DNA of 35,967 bases from a bacterium (GTDB lineage Bacteria > SZUA-79 > Acidulodesulfobacterales > Acidulodesulfobacteraceae): the NCBI GenBank assembly GCA_021828255.1, contig JAKASB010000001.1:26608-62574 (forward strand), given 5' to 3'. Each line of letters starts with the position of its first letter. Position 1 is the first letter of the stretch. The notes under the pieces are model-generated. The model was not told where the DNA came from and did no database searches. It was given only the letters and a program-made list of their open reading frames with translations. Positions 19,313 to 27,681 of the stretch are shown piece by piece. A program made the position numbers and the translations under genes.

Positions 19313-19723
19313 ATGATAAATTCTTTAAATAAAATTTGTCTGCGCAAGCGCATACTTATCGCCGAAGACAATAAAATGCATTCCGAGCTTTTAAAAATTA
19401 TCATCCAGTCTTCTTTCGATGCCAGTATCCTTATTGCGGAAAACGGCAGAGATGCCTTAGATAAAATTGCGGAAGGCTATATTTTCGACCTTATAATAAT
19501 AGACATAATGCTCCCAAAAATAAATGGACTAGACGTACTTAAAACAATTAGAAAAGTTTACGATAAAGTTCCCGTTTTAATGATTAGCGTGCTGGATGAT
19601 AAGGAGATTATCAATAAAAGCTATGCAGAGGGAGCTACCGATTTCCTCACAAAGCCGATAAAAAACGGTTTACTTAAAGACAAGATAAACGTTTTGTTGG
19701 GGGTACCCGTCTGCTCTCATTAA
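19313..19723 (+). CDS. Single-domain response regulator
   Basis: RILIAEDNKMHSELL...LIIIDIMLPKINGLDVLK...VPVLMISVLDD...GATDFLTKPIK. Confidence 0.93.
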   Translation: MINSLNKICLRKRILIAEDNKMHSELLKIIIQSSFDASILIAENGRDALDKIAEGYIFDLIIIDIMLPKINGLDVLKTIRKVYDKVPVLMISVLDDKEIINKSYAEGATDFLTKPIKNGLLKDKINVLLGVPVCSH

Positions 19724-19812
19724 AAAATAATTAATTAATATAGGGACGGAAAATAAAATAAAGGGGAACTAAATTTAATTTGAAGAAACAGAATAATTTT
19801 ATGAATGGTATC

Positions 19813-22743
19813 ATGGCAAAAATATTGATATATGGCGGCGGAAATGCCGCAAAAACGCTTATCGATATGTTTCAAGACGACAAAAACGTCGAGATAGCCG
19901 CTTTGGTTGCCAGAAATTTAGTTAAAGAAGGAGCGCTTTTAGCCAAAGAATTAAACATAAAATGCTTTAAAACCATTAAAGAGGTAAAAGATAACAATAT
20001 AGATTTTAATATCATTTTTAATCTAACGGGACAGTCCGAACGGGAACTGCCGGAACTTATAGAACTCCATGACGGAGGGGTCGAAATAGTCAATTCCGTC
20101 AGCTCGAAGCTGATTTACGACCTGCTTTACGACAGGCATAAAAGCCATATAGACAAAGAAAGTATTATTAAACAGCTAAGAGAGCAAAAAGCATACTTCA
20201 AAAATATACTCGACGACTCGTTCGATATGATTATGGTTACCGACCGCCGCGGGGTGATTACGGAGTTCAATAAAGGCGGCGAGAATATGTTAGGTTATCC
20301 TCAGAAAGAAGTCATAGGGAAACGCGCCTCCGAGTTTTATATTAATCCGGAAGAAAGGGACGATATTTTAGAAAGGCTTAAAAAAGACAAATTCGTCGCT
20401 AATTACGAAACAATCCTTAGGAAAAAAGACGGCAGTCCGGTGGATATTTCCCTTACCATATCCCGCATTACGGATAAAGCGGGCGAGATAATCGGGACTA
20501 TCGGTATTTCAAAAGATATCTCTGACAAAAAACTTCAGGAAAAAAGGCTTAAAGAACTCAACGAGAGCCTCGAAAATAAGGTTATCGAAAGAACAAGACA
20601 GCTCGAGGAAAGCATTAAAGAGCTTGCGAGGGCTAATGAACTTAAATCGAAATTTATCGCAAATATGTCCCATGAACTCAGGACGCCCCTTAATGCCGTA
20701 ATAGGCTATTCAGACCTTTTGACCGATTCGCCGGATTTAAGCGAAAAGTATAAACAATATACCAATAATATATTAGTATCGGGTAAACACCTGCTTCAGC
20801 TTATTAACAATATACTCGATATATCTAAATTAGAAGCAGGGATGTTCTCTCTCGAATATTCGGTGTTTTACATTAAAGAAGCTATAGACGAAGCCATCAT
20901 TGTTTTAAAATCGCTCGCTGAGAAAAAGAATCTTTTTATAAACGTAAGTTATGAATGTTCGGAAGATTATAAACTTTATTCCGACAGGGTAAAATTTAAG
21001 CAGATAATATATAACCTCTTAAGCAACGCTATCAAATTTTCTTTTGAAAATACGGAAATAAAAGTCCTATGTAAAAATATTCCTTCCACTTTTTTGGATA
21101 TTAAAACTACCTCTAATTTCAATTTAGAAAGATACAATAAACCGCAGGATAAAATGTTCGAATATGTTCAAATAGATGTCTTTAATCGCGGCATCGGCAT
21201 AGACGACAATTTTAAAAATAAAATATTCGAGGAATTTGCACAGGCGGATACTAATTACTCTAGGCAGTATGAAGGAACCGGCCTCGGACTCGCTCTTACA
21301 AAAAAAATTATCGAACTGCACGGCGGACATATAAATTTTGAATCCGTTAAAAACGATTTTACCAATTTTACATTCGTGCTTCCCAATCCCCTTGAAACCG
21401 AAGTACGCGCCGTAAGCGCCGAAGATGCCGAAAAAACCTTGATAACCGTCGATGCAAAAACATTTTTCAGGAACAATAACGCAAAAAGAAATAAGCCGCT
21501 TGTTTTGGTGGCAGAGGACGACAGACCGACATCCGAAATTTTTACTATAAATTTAATAAATTCAGGATACTCCGTCGCCCACGCATACGACGGCATCGAA
21601 ACGATAGAAAAAGCCAAGGGTTTAAAGCCGTTCGCTATACTTCTCGATATAATGCTTCCAAAAAAAGACGGATGGGAGGTTCTAAACGATTTAAAATCTG
21701 ATAAAGATACAAAAAACATACCTATAATTATTACGAGTATTATAGACAATAAAGACTTAGGATTTGCGCTTGGAGCGACGGATTATCTTATAAAACCGAT
21801 AGACAGGGAAACTCTAATTCATACTTTGTCGCAGTTCACCCTTACTTCAAAAAGAAAAAAAAGGCAGGTAAATATCCTGCTGGTGGACGACGACCCTATC
21901 GTTCATAAGATGATAGAAAAACTGCTTATCGATGAAGGCTTTAATTTAATCCATGCATACAACGGCGAAGAAGGGCTGAGAATGGCAATCGAACTTAAGC
22001 CCGATTTAATTCTTCTGGATTTAATTATGCCCGATATAGATGGATTCGAAGTTGCCGAAAATATCAAAAAGCATCCCATATCGGCTCAGATACCTATATT
22101 TATAATAACTTCAAAAGATTTGACGGTAGAAGAAAGATTGCGGCTTTCAGGAAACATAGAAAGGATAATAGGCAAAAAAGCTTTTTCGGCGGAAGAACTC
22201 AGCCGCTCAATAAGGGAGCTTGAACTTATATATCCTCAAAAAGCCGGTCTATTTGACGAGATTACCGGTCTTTTGGACCATAACTATTTTAATATAAGGC
22301 TTGCGCAGGAAATTAACAGGGCAAAAAGATATAATACAGTTTTCAGCATAGTTTTTTTAGATATAGACCGTTTTAAAGAATATTACGACATAGTGGGAAA
22401 TTTTCACTCCGACATAGCCCTTAAAAAAATATCCGAAATGTTGAAAAAACTGTTGAGGGGTTCGGACGTCGTCGTCAGGTTCGGTTATGACGAATTCGCC
22501 ATTATCCTGAGTAACACTTTAAAGGAGCCGGCGTCCTTCGTAGCAAACAGATTCTGTTCCATAGTAAGGGATTATCCTTTCTATAAAGAAGAAGAACTTA
22601 TATCAAAAAAATTAACGGCTTCTTTTATAGTCGCCTCATTTCCAAAAGACGGGGAAACGCCGGAAGAGTTGATTTCCAAAATATACAACAAACTGTGCGA
22701 CGTTAAAAATGCCGGCGGGAATGCCGTAGTCGAAGTAGGTTGA
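19813..22743 (+). CDS. Hybrid histidine kinase: Rossmann-like - PAS - HisKA - HATPase - REC - REC - degenerate GGDEF (ATG 19813 preferred over TTG 19780)
   Basis: MAKILIYGGGNAAKTLIDMF; PAS MIMVTDRRGVITEFNKGGENMLGY; H-box FIANMSHELRTPLNAVIGYSD; two REC (VLVAEDD..LLDIMLPKKDG and ILLVDDD..LLDLIMPDIDG); VVVRFGYDEFAIIL. Confidence 0.9.
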   Translation: MAKILIYGGGNAAKTLIDMFQDDKNVEIAALVARNLVKEGALLAKELNIKCFKTIKEVKDNNIDFNIIFNLTGQSERELPELIELHDGGVEIVNSVSSKLIYDLLYDRHKSHIDKESIIKQLREQKAYFKNILDDSFDMIMVTDRRGVITEFNKGGENMLGYPQKEVIGKRASEFYINPEERDDILERLKKDKFVANYETILRKKDGSPVDISLTISRITDKAGEIIGTIGISKDISDKKLQEKRLKELNESLENKVIERTRQLEESIKELARANELKSKFIANMSHELRTPLNAVIGYSDLLTDSPDLSEKYKQYTNNILVSGKHLLQLINNILDISKLEAGMFSLEYSVFYIKEAIDEAIIVLKSLAEKKNLFINVSYECSEDYKLYSDRVKFKQIIYNLLSNAIKFSFENTEIKVLCKNIPSTFLDIKTTSNFNLERYNKPQDKMFEYVQIDVFNRGIGIDDNFKNKIFEEFAQADTNYSRQYEGTGLGLALTKKIIELHGGHINFESVKNDFTNFTFVLPNPLETEVRAVSAEDAEKTLITVDAKTFFRNNNAKRNKPLVLVAEDDRPTSEIFTINLINSGYSVAHAYDGIETIEKAKGLKPFAILLDIMLPKKDGWEVLNDLKSDKDTKNIPIIITSIIDNKDLGFALGATDYLIKPIDRETLIHTLSQFTLTSKRKKRQVNILLVDDDPIVHKMIEKLLIDEGFNLIHAYNGEEGLRMAIELKPDLILLDLIMPDIDGFEVAENIKKHPISAQIPIFIITSKDLTVEERLRLSGNIERIIGKKAFSAEELSRSIRELELIYPQKAGLFDEITGLLDHNYFNIRLAQEINRAKRYNTVFSIVFLDIDRFKEYYDIVGNFHSDIALKKISEMLKKLLRGSDVVVRFGYDEFAIILSNTLKEPASFVANRFCSIVRDYPFYKEEELISKKLTASFIVASFPKDGETPEELISKIYNKLCDVKNAGGNAVVEVG

Positions 22744-22778
22744 TTTAAAATAAATTAACAAAAATTAAATTAATTTAT

Positions 22779-23156
22779 ATGCGGCATAAAATTCTCATAG
22801 TGGAAGATAACGCCATTAACATGGATTTAGTAAAAGCTCTGCTTGAGCCGTTCTATTTTGATATAATAACGGCATATGACGGCTACGAGGCGTTAAAAAA
22901 AATCGGCAAGAATTCGGATATTTCTTTGATATTATTAGATATCGGACTTCCTGGAATCGACGGGATAGAAGTATTCAAAAGACTGAAATGTATAGATGCA
23001 TCTAAGGATATTCCGGTTATCGCCGTTACCGCCCATGCTATGGCCGGCAACAAAGAACACTTGCTGTCTATAGGCTTTAACGATTTCGTTGCAAAACCCA
23101 TAGATAAAAATATATTCTACGAAAAAATAAGGAAAATATTAAAACTTGACCGATAA
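22779..23156 (+). CDS. Single-domain response regulator (DivK-like)
   Basis: KILIVEDNAINMDLVKALL...LILLDIGLPGIDGIEVFKRL...IPVIAVTAHAMAGNKEHLL..GFNDFVAKPID. Confidence 0.92.
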   Translation: MRHKILIVEDNAINMDLVKALLEPFYFDIITAYDGYEALKKIGKNSDISLILLDIGLPGIDGIEVFKRLKCIDASKDIPVIAVTAHAMAGNKEHLLSIGFNDFVAKPIDKNIFYEKIRKILKLDR

Positions 23157-23583
23157 TTTTAAATTTTATACGGAGCTGAAGGTCAGGTATGAAGAGACCG
23201 ATGCAATGTCCGTTGTCTATTACGGCAAATATTTCGTTTTTTTCGAGGTGGCAAGAACGGAGTATCTTAAAAATATCGGTTATAATTATATCGATATAGA
23301 AAAAGAGGGGTTTTATTTTGTAGTTGCCGAATCTAACTGCAAGTATTTCAATCCTGCAAGATACGACGACGATTTAAAAATATTTACAAGAGTCGAATAT
23401 ATAAAAAACTCCAGTTTTAATTTTATCTACGACATCCTCAAAATAAGCAAAAAAACAAACGAACCGGATATAAAAATAGCTTCCGGCAATACCGTCCTTG
23501 TCTGCGTCGATAATACGAACTTCAAGCCCCGCCGCATCCCCGAGTACTTAAGAAAAGCAATCCAAAACTTCGAAAAATTTTAA
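23146..23583 (+). CDS. Hotdog-fold acyl-CoA thioesterase (YbgC-like), TTG start overlapping upstream gene
   Basis: KVRYEETDAMSVVYYGKYFVFFEVARTEYLKNIGYNY...YFNPARYDDDLKI. Confidence 0.85.
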   Translation: MTDNFKFYTELKVRYEETDAMSVVYYGKYFVFFEVARTEYLKNIGYNYIDIEKEGFYFVVAESNCKYFNPARYDDDLKIFTRVEYIKNSSFNFIYDILKISKKTNEPDIKIASGNTVLVCVDNTNFKPRRIPEYLRKAIQNFEKF

Positions 23584-23586
23584 AAT

Positions 23587-23652
23587 ATTAAAGGTATCCG
23601 ATTTATTTATTAGCTCACAGCCAAGCGGGTTTGCCGTGTTGACACCTTTTTC
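23587..23652. repeat. Dispersed repeat copy 4 (degenerate, AAAGGTATCCGATTTATTTATT ... GTTGACACCTTTTTC)
   Basis: Arm 1 shares GATTTATTTATT with the other copies; arm 2 is GACACCTTTTTC. Arms only partly complementary. Confidence 0.6.
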
Positions 23653-23702
23653 ATTTTTACATTACACTTCAATAACCCATACTAGATAGAGCATCTCCGG
23701 CA

Positions 23703-23746
23703 TTTTGTAACCAAAATGTAACAAAAATTTAACTCCTTTTTAACAA
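23703..23746 (+). promoter_or_regulatory. Four 11-bp-phased direct repeats (Pho-box-like) upstream of the T4SS operon, followed by CATAAT at 23753-23758
   Basis: ttttGTAACca / aaatGTAACaa / aaatTTAACtc / ctttTTAACaa: pentamers at 23707, 23718, 23729 and 23740, exactly 11 bp apart. Confidence 0.65.
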
Positions 23747-23849
23747 ATCCTTCATAATACTGAAACATTAAAATGATATAAATATCTTTAAAGCATAAGC
23801 ATATTTAATCTAATTTATATAATTTTAATTTATATCAAAAGGAGGAAAA

Positions 23850-24332
23850 ATGTTATTAGCTCTGTTTAACGATTACTCTCTTAAAATTGCCGCAAAAATT
23901 CAGACCGAAATCTATACCGAAGATTTCCGTTTTAAAAAATTAGAAAAAAATTGGCAAAAAATTCTAATTTTGGCTTTTGCCTTCGGCTCTATTTTATCCG
24001 TCAGCTCCCATGCGTTTGCCGTTATAAATTTAAATCAGGGTTCTTTGGGAATCGGGGCTTCGGGAATTTTAAACGAGGCTACGACATGGATTTGCTACAG
24101 GCTTGCCCCTGCCACGCTGACCATAGGTCTTATTAAAGGGTTTTACGATATAAAACAGCATAAGCCCGATGCGGCAAGGAAAGCGTTTATAACGGCGGCG
24201 GCAGGTACGGGGGTTATGCTCGCTCCTACGATAACTGGAGCGATACTCGGCATCGTCCAGAGCGCAGGGGGTTCTACCGGGGGAATTAATATGGGAGGCG
24301 GAAACGGCGCAACTACGGTAGGACAGCCATAG
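23850..24332 (+). CDS. VirB2/TrbC-like pilin candidate
   Basis: AGGAGG SD; hydrophobic leader ending SSHAFA; two hydrophobic segments with a short KGFYDIKQHKPDAARK loop; Gly-rich tail; first gene before VirB3- and VirB4-like genes. Confidence 0.65.
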   Translation: MLLALFNDYSLKIAAKIQTEIYTEDFRFKKLEKNWQKILILAFAFGSILSVSSHAFAVINLNQGSLGIGASGILNEATTWICYRLAPATLTIGLIKGFYDIKQHKPDAARKAFITAAAGTGVMLAPTITGAILGIVQSAGGSTGGINMGGGNGATTVGQP

Positions 24333-24413
24333 TTATCGTAATTATATTTATTATAATTGCAAGATTAAATGAAAAAAGTAATAAATTAGAAAAGTAAAAG
24401 GATATTAAAATAA

Positions 24414-24740
24414 ATGAAAAATCAAAATAACTATAGCAATAACTACGGCAATAACTATGCCGAATTTAAAATTTACAGCGGGATACACGGCAAAGTTACG
24501 AGGTTCGGCCTGGAAATTTACGACTGGGGGCTTTTTATATTTTTTACCATGATTTCTATCCTTTTATTTAAAAAAATTATTATTATTGCAATATTATTAG
24601 ATGCCGCCGTTTTAATTTTTTTTAAAAAATATAAAAAGAATAAGCCGGATTTTTATACAAGTTCATTATTATCCTTTATATTTACTAAAAAAGAGCTTTT
24701 TGTTTTAAACCCGGAACAAGATAAAAAAATTAAATTTTAA
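24414..24740 (+). CDS. VirB3/TrbD-like protein
   Basis: Short protein with a hydrophobic hairpin immediately upstream of VirB4; Asn/Tyr-rich N-terminus. Confidence 0.6.
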   Translation: MKNQNNYSNNYGNNYAEFKIYSGIHGKVTRFGLEIYDWGLFIFFTMISILLFKKIIIIAILLDAAVLIFFKKYKKNKPDFYTSSLLSFIFTKKELFVLNPEQDKKIKF

Positions 24741-24749
24741 TATTCCGTT

Positions 24750-27386
24750 ATGTTTTTAAATTCCGTTTTAAAGAAAATAGATATAAACGATTCTTTAAAC
24801 AATTATATTAATCTTATGTCTGTGAATGACGGCGTCGCTATAGGAATAGACGGATCGTTTACCATAGGTTTTAAGGTCAAAGGTTTCGATTATTATCTTT
24901 CAGGAAACGAAACTATTAACGATGCGACATACGTGAATGACCTATTGTTAAATCTTCTGGACGAAAACATAAGTTTTCAATGGATTTACAAAATAGAAGA
25001 CAGAAACGACGAATTCATATTCAATTATGAAAAATCATCCGTTCCACCGGAACATTTTAAATACATTAAGGAAAATAAAATTAAAAGTTTGAAAGAAAAA
25101 CATATAAAAAATATTAAGATATATCTATTTTGTTCAATTAACGGTTTAAATTTACAAAGTAAATCTAACGGCACTAATCTATTATCTAAAATTTTGGATT
25201 ATTCGACGGGACTTTTTAAAATTAATATTGCAGGAGCGGTTAATTCCAATGCAAGGAATAAAACTAAGGCTGATATGGAGCTTATAGAAAAAAAGCTTAT
25301 AAATATTGAAAATAACCTGTGCTTCATATCGTCAAGACTCAATATAGGTTTAAAAAGAATGAATAATCAGGAACTTACGGATTATTTTTATAAAGAATTA
25401 AATCCAGACAGGTCGGCTTCGATAAAAGTTCCGAAATGGGAAGATATGATAGATAATGGAACGACTTTTAGAAGTCAATTAATATATTCTTATGCCGAAA
25501 TTAAAAAAGATTACTTTTATGTGGACGGCTACTATTACAAATTTATAAATATGCATAGGCTACCTTCCCATATCGATTCATTCGGCATAACTTCGCTTTT
25601 GAATATAAAAAATTCCGGATCTGCGGCACCTGCCGCCGTTAATGGCGGGACTACCGGTAATGCCGATACCGGTATAAAAGGAGATTTCTTCCCATATGAT
25701 GTTTGTGTTGCCTTTAATATTCCCGAACAAGAAAAAACGATAGAAAAAATACAAACCGACAGAAATATAAAAGCAAGTTTAACCGAAGCCGTAGGGGGCG
25801 GATATACGGATTATAAAGGCGTAAACATTACCGAACAATTAGACGAGTTTTTAAAATCAGCTTCAAAAATGCAGAAGAAAATCGTGGAATTTTCTTTATG
25901 CGCAAGGATTAAGTCTAAAAATTTAGAGGAACTTAATTTTAGAGCGGCAAAACTTCTTGAATCGTTTAAAAATTTTAACGGAATGGAAGGGATCACCGAC
26001 AACATGGAACACCATAATTTATTTCTGTCGTTTCTTCCCGGACAATCCAGTTTTAACAGGAGGTTTAAAACATCCATTTCGTCTTCGGCGGCGGCATTTT
26101 TCCCTTTAAATGAAGGTTTTAGCGGAACGGAAAGATGCGCTATTCCGTTGATTAACGACAGGGGAGAAGGAGTAAAATTAGATATTTACAATAATCCTTT
26201 GCCCTCGAAACATGGAATAGTTTTCGGAAAAACGAGGAGCGGAAAAGGCTTTATGTTAAATGGATTTCTGGCTAATTTTTACATTTCCGGCGGAAATTAC
26301 CATATTATAGGTGTAGATATAGGCGGAACTTACAAAAAATTCTGCAAAATATTTAACGGCGATTATATAGAACTAGATTTAGACGGAAACTATTGCTTGA
26401 ATCCGTTTCCTCCAAAGAAATATGTTGTTAGGACCGTAAACGGAGAAGAAATATTTGACCCCGATATAATGGTATTTTTAACCGGCATAATAGGACTCAT
26501 GGCAGAACCTGAAAAAAATTTATCGCCGAACGATAAAACTATTATAAACCGTGCCATACAGACTTCGTATGACAGAATAACAGATGCGGAAGATACGCCC
26601 GTAATATCCGATATTAATAACGTTTTATTCGACTATAACGAAGGCAGGGATATTCTCGATAAAAAAAGAGCTATGGAAATGGGGAAAAATTTATTTCAGT
26701 GGACGGATATTTCTTCGCCTTACGGAATATTATTAAATAGGAAAAACGGCATAGATGTAAACAATAAAATAGTTATATTCGATCTGCAGAAATTAAAAGG
26801 GTACGAAGACCTCCAGAAAGTAGTATTTGCAATAATAAAAAATATTTCGTTCAAAAAAATGTACGATAAGTCGGCAAAAGTTTTTTTCTTTTACGACGAA
26901 TGTTGGGAATTTATGAACGACCCTAAGATTTCCGAACTGATAATGCATCTTTATAAAACTTCGGCGAAATGGGGTTCTATGGTCTGGAGCGTTACTCAGG
27001 AACCGGGAGACCTGTTAAAGGCGGGCAATATAGGCAAAAGCATTATAGAAAATTCGTCGGTAAAAATATTCTGTCAGTTGGACGGCGGCGTTTCCGAGGC
27101 AGATTTAATTGCATGCGGGCTTAACGATAAGGAAACCGGCATCGTCAAAAATCTTAAAGTGGTTAAAGGGCATTATGCCGAATATTTTTTAAAATTCGGA
27201 AAAGATTCCGCAATTATAAGAAATTCCCCCGACCCTTTTGAATACTGGCTCTGTTGTAAATCTTCAGAGGACGAAGAAATAGAAAGGCAAATAGAAGAGC
27301 TTTATCCGGATAAATCATTAAAAGAGCGGCTTTATATTCTTGCGGAAAAATATCCTAACGGACCGTATGGGATAAAAACGGTTTAA
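24750..27386 (+). CDS. virB4: VirB4/TraC/TrbE-family T4SS ATPase
   Basis: P-loop HGIVFGKTRSGKGFMLNGFL, IIGVDIGGTYKKFCKIFNGDYIELDLDGNYCLNPF, Walker B KVFFFYDECWEFM, MVWSVTQEPGDLL, SSVKIFCQLD. Confidence 0.93.
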   Translation: MFLNSVLKKIDINDSLNNYINLMSVNDGVAIGIDGSFTIGFKVKGFDYYLSGNETINDATYVNDLLLNLLDENISFQWIYKIEDRNDEFIFNYEKSSVPPEHFKYIKENKIKSLKEKHIKNIKIYLFCSINGLNLQSKSNGTNLLSKILDYSTGLFKINIAGAVNSNARNKTKADMELIEKKLINIENNLCFISSRLNIGLKRMNNQELTDYFYKELNPDRSASIKVPKWEDMIDNGTTFRSQLIYSYAEIKKDYFYVDGYYYKFINMHRLPSHIDSFGITSLLNIKNSGSAAPAAVNGGTTGNADTGIKGDFFPYDVCVAFNIPEQEKTIEKIQTDRNIKASLTEAVGGGYTDYKGVNITEQLDEFLKSASKMQKKIVEFSLCARIKSKNLEELNFRAAKLLESFKNFNGMEGITDNMEHHNLFLSFLPGQSSFNRRFKTSISSSAAAFFPLNEGFSGTERCAIPLINDRGEGVKLDIYNNPLPSKHGIVFGKTRSGKGFMLNGFLANFYISGGNYHIIGVDIGGTYKKFCKIFNGDYIELDLDGNYCLNPFPPKKYVVRTVNGEEIFDPDIMVFLTGIIGLMAEPEKNLSPNDKTIINRAIQTSYDRITDAEDTPVISDINNVLFDYNEGRDILDKKRAMEMGKNLFQWTDISSPYGILLNRKNGIDVNNKIVIFDLQKLKGYEDLQKVVFAIIKNISFKKMYDKSAKVFFFYDECWEFMNDPKISELIMHLYKTSAKWGSMVWSVTQEPGDLLKAGNIGKSIIENSSVKIFCQLDGGVSEADLIACGLNDKETGIVKNLKVVKGHYAEYFLKFGKDSAIIRNSPDPFEYWLCCKSSEDEEIERQIEELYPDKSLKERLYILAEKYPNGPYGIKTV

Positions 27387-27427
27387 AATAGTTAATATAA
27401 ATATAAAGTAAAAAGGAGGTTAAAATA

Positions 27428-27538
27428 ATGGATGATGGATGCCGAACGCAGCAGAAAAAGGTGCAGAAAAAGGTGTCAGATTTATTTATTTCGTATTGCT
27501 TTCTGTATATACCTGAATTATCGTCCGAAAATAAATAA
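27428..27538 (+). pseudogene. Possible 5' remnant of a small gene read into the repeat (36 aa)
   Basis: Strong SD aaaaaggaggt before ATG 27428; frame MDDGCRTQQKKVQKKVSDLFISYCFLYIPELSSENK* runs through repeat copy 5. Confidence 0.4.
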
Positions 27539-27559
27539 AAATCTGACACCTTTTTCTGC
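27451..27559. repeat. Dispersed repeat copy 5: long inverted repeat inside the T4SS operon
   Basis: Tandem GCAGAAAAAGGT x2 (27451-27474). Arms GCAGAAAAAGGTGTCAGATTTATTTATTTCG (27463-27493) and CGAAAATAAATAAAAATCTGACACCTTTTTCTGC (27526-27559). Confidence 0.85.
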
Positions 27560-27593
27560 TTATAGGCAATCACTACAACCCCCTCCTTTTTAA

Positions 27594-27680
27594 TTGCAGG
27601 AGGATTACGGTAAATCATATTACGGCATAGAAGATTACCACCCCAAACATATAAAAAAGATAAATGAAGAGAGGTTATAA
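27594..27680 (+). pseudogene. Possible 3' remnant of the same small gene
   Basis: Open frame LQEDYGKSYYGIEDYHPKHIKKINEERL* ends 1 nt before ATG 27682 of the next gene and covers its SD (gagagg). Confidence 0.4.
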
Positions 27681-27681
27681 T

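Noticed and set aside
21255-21749. 164-aa minus-strand ORF inside the hybrid kinase gene
   Set aside because: Antisense of well-supported HATPase/REC domains; no plausible family features.
186-27559. Repeated GGTGTCAGATTT units as a CRISPR array
   Set aside because: Copies are kilobases apart, not regularly spaced, and no cas genes are present.
27355-27618. 87-aa minus-strand ORF across the virB4 3' end and repeat copy 5
   Set aside because: Composed mostly of repeat sequence and antisense virB4 end; no recognisable domain.
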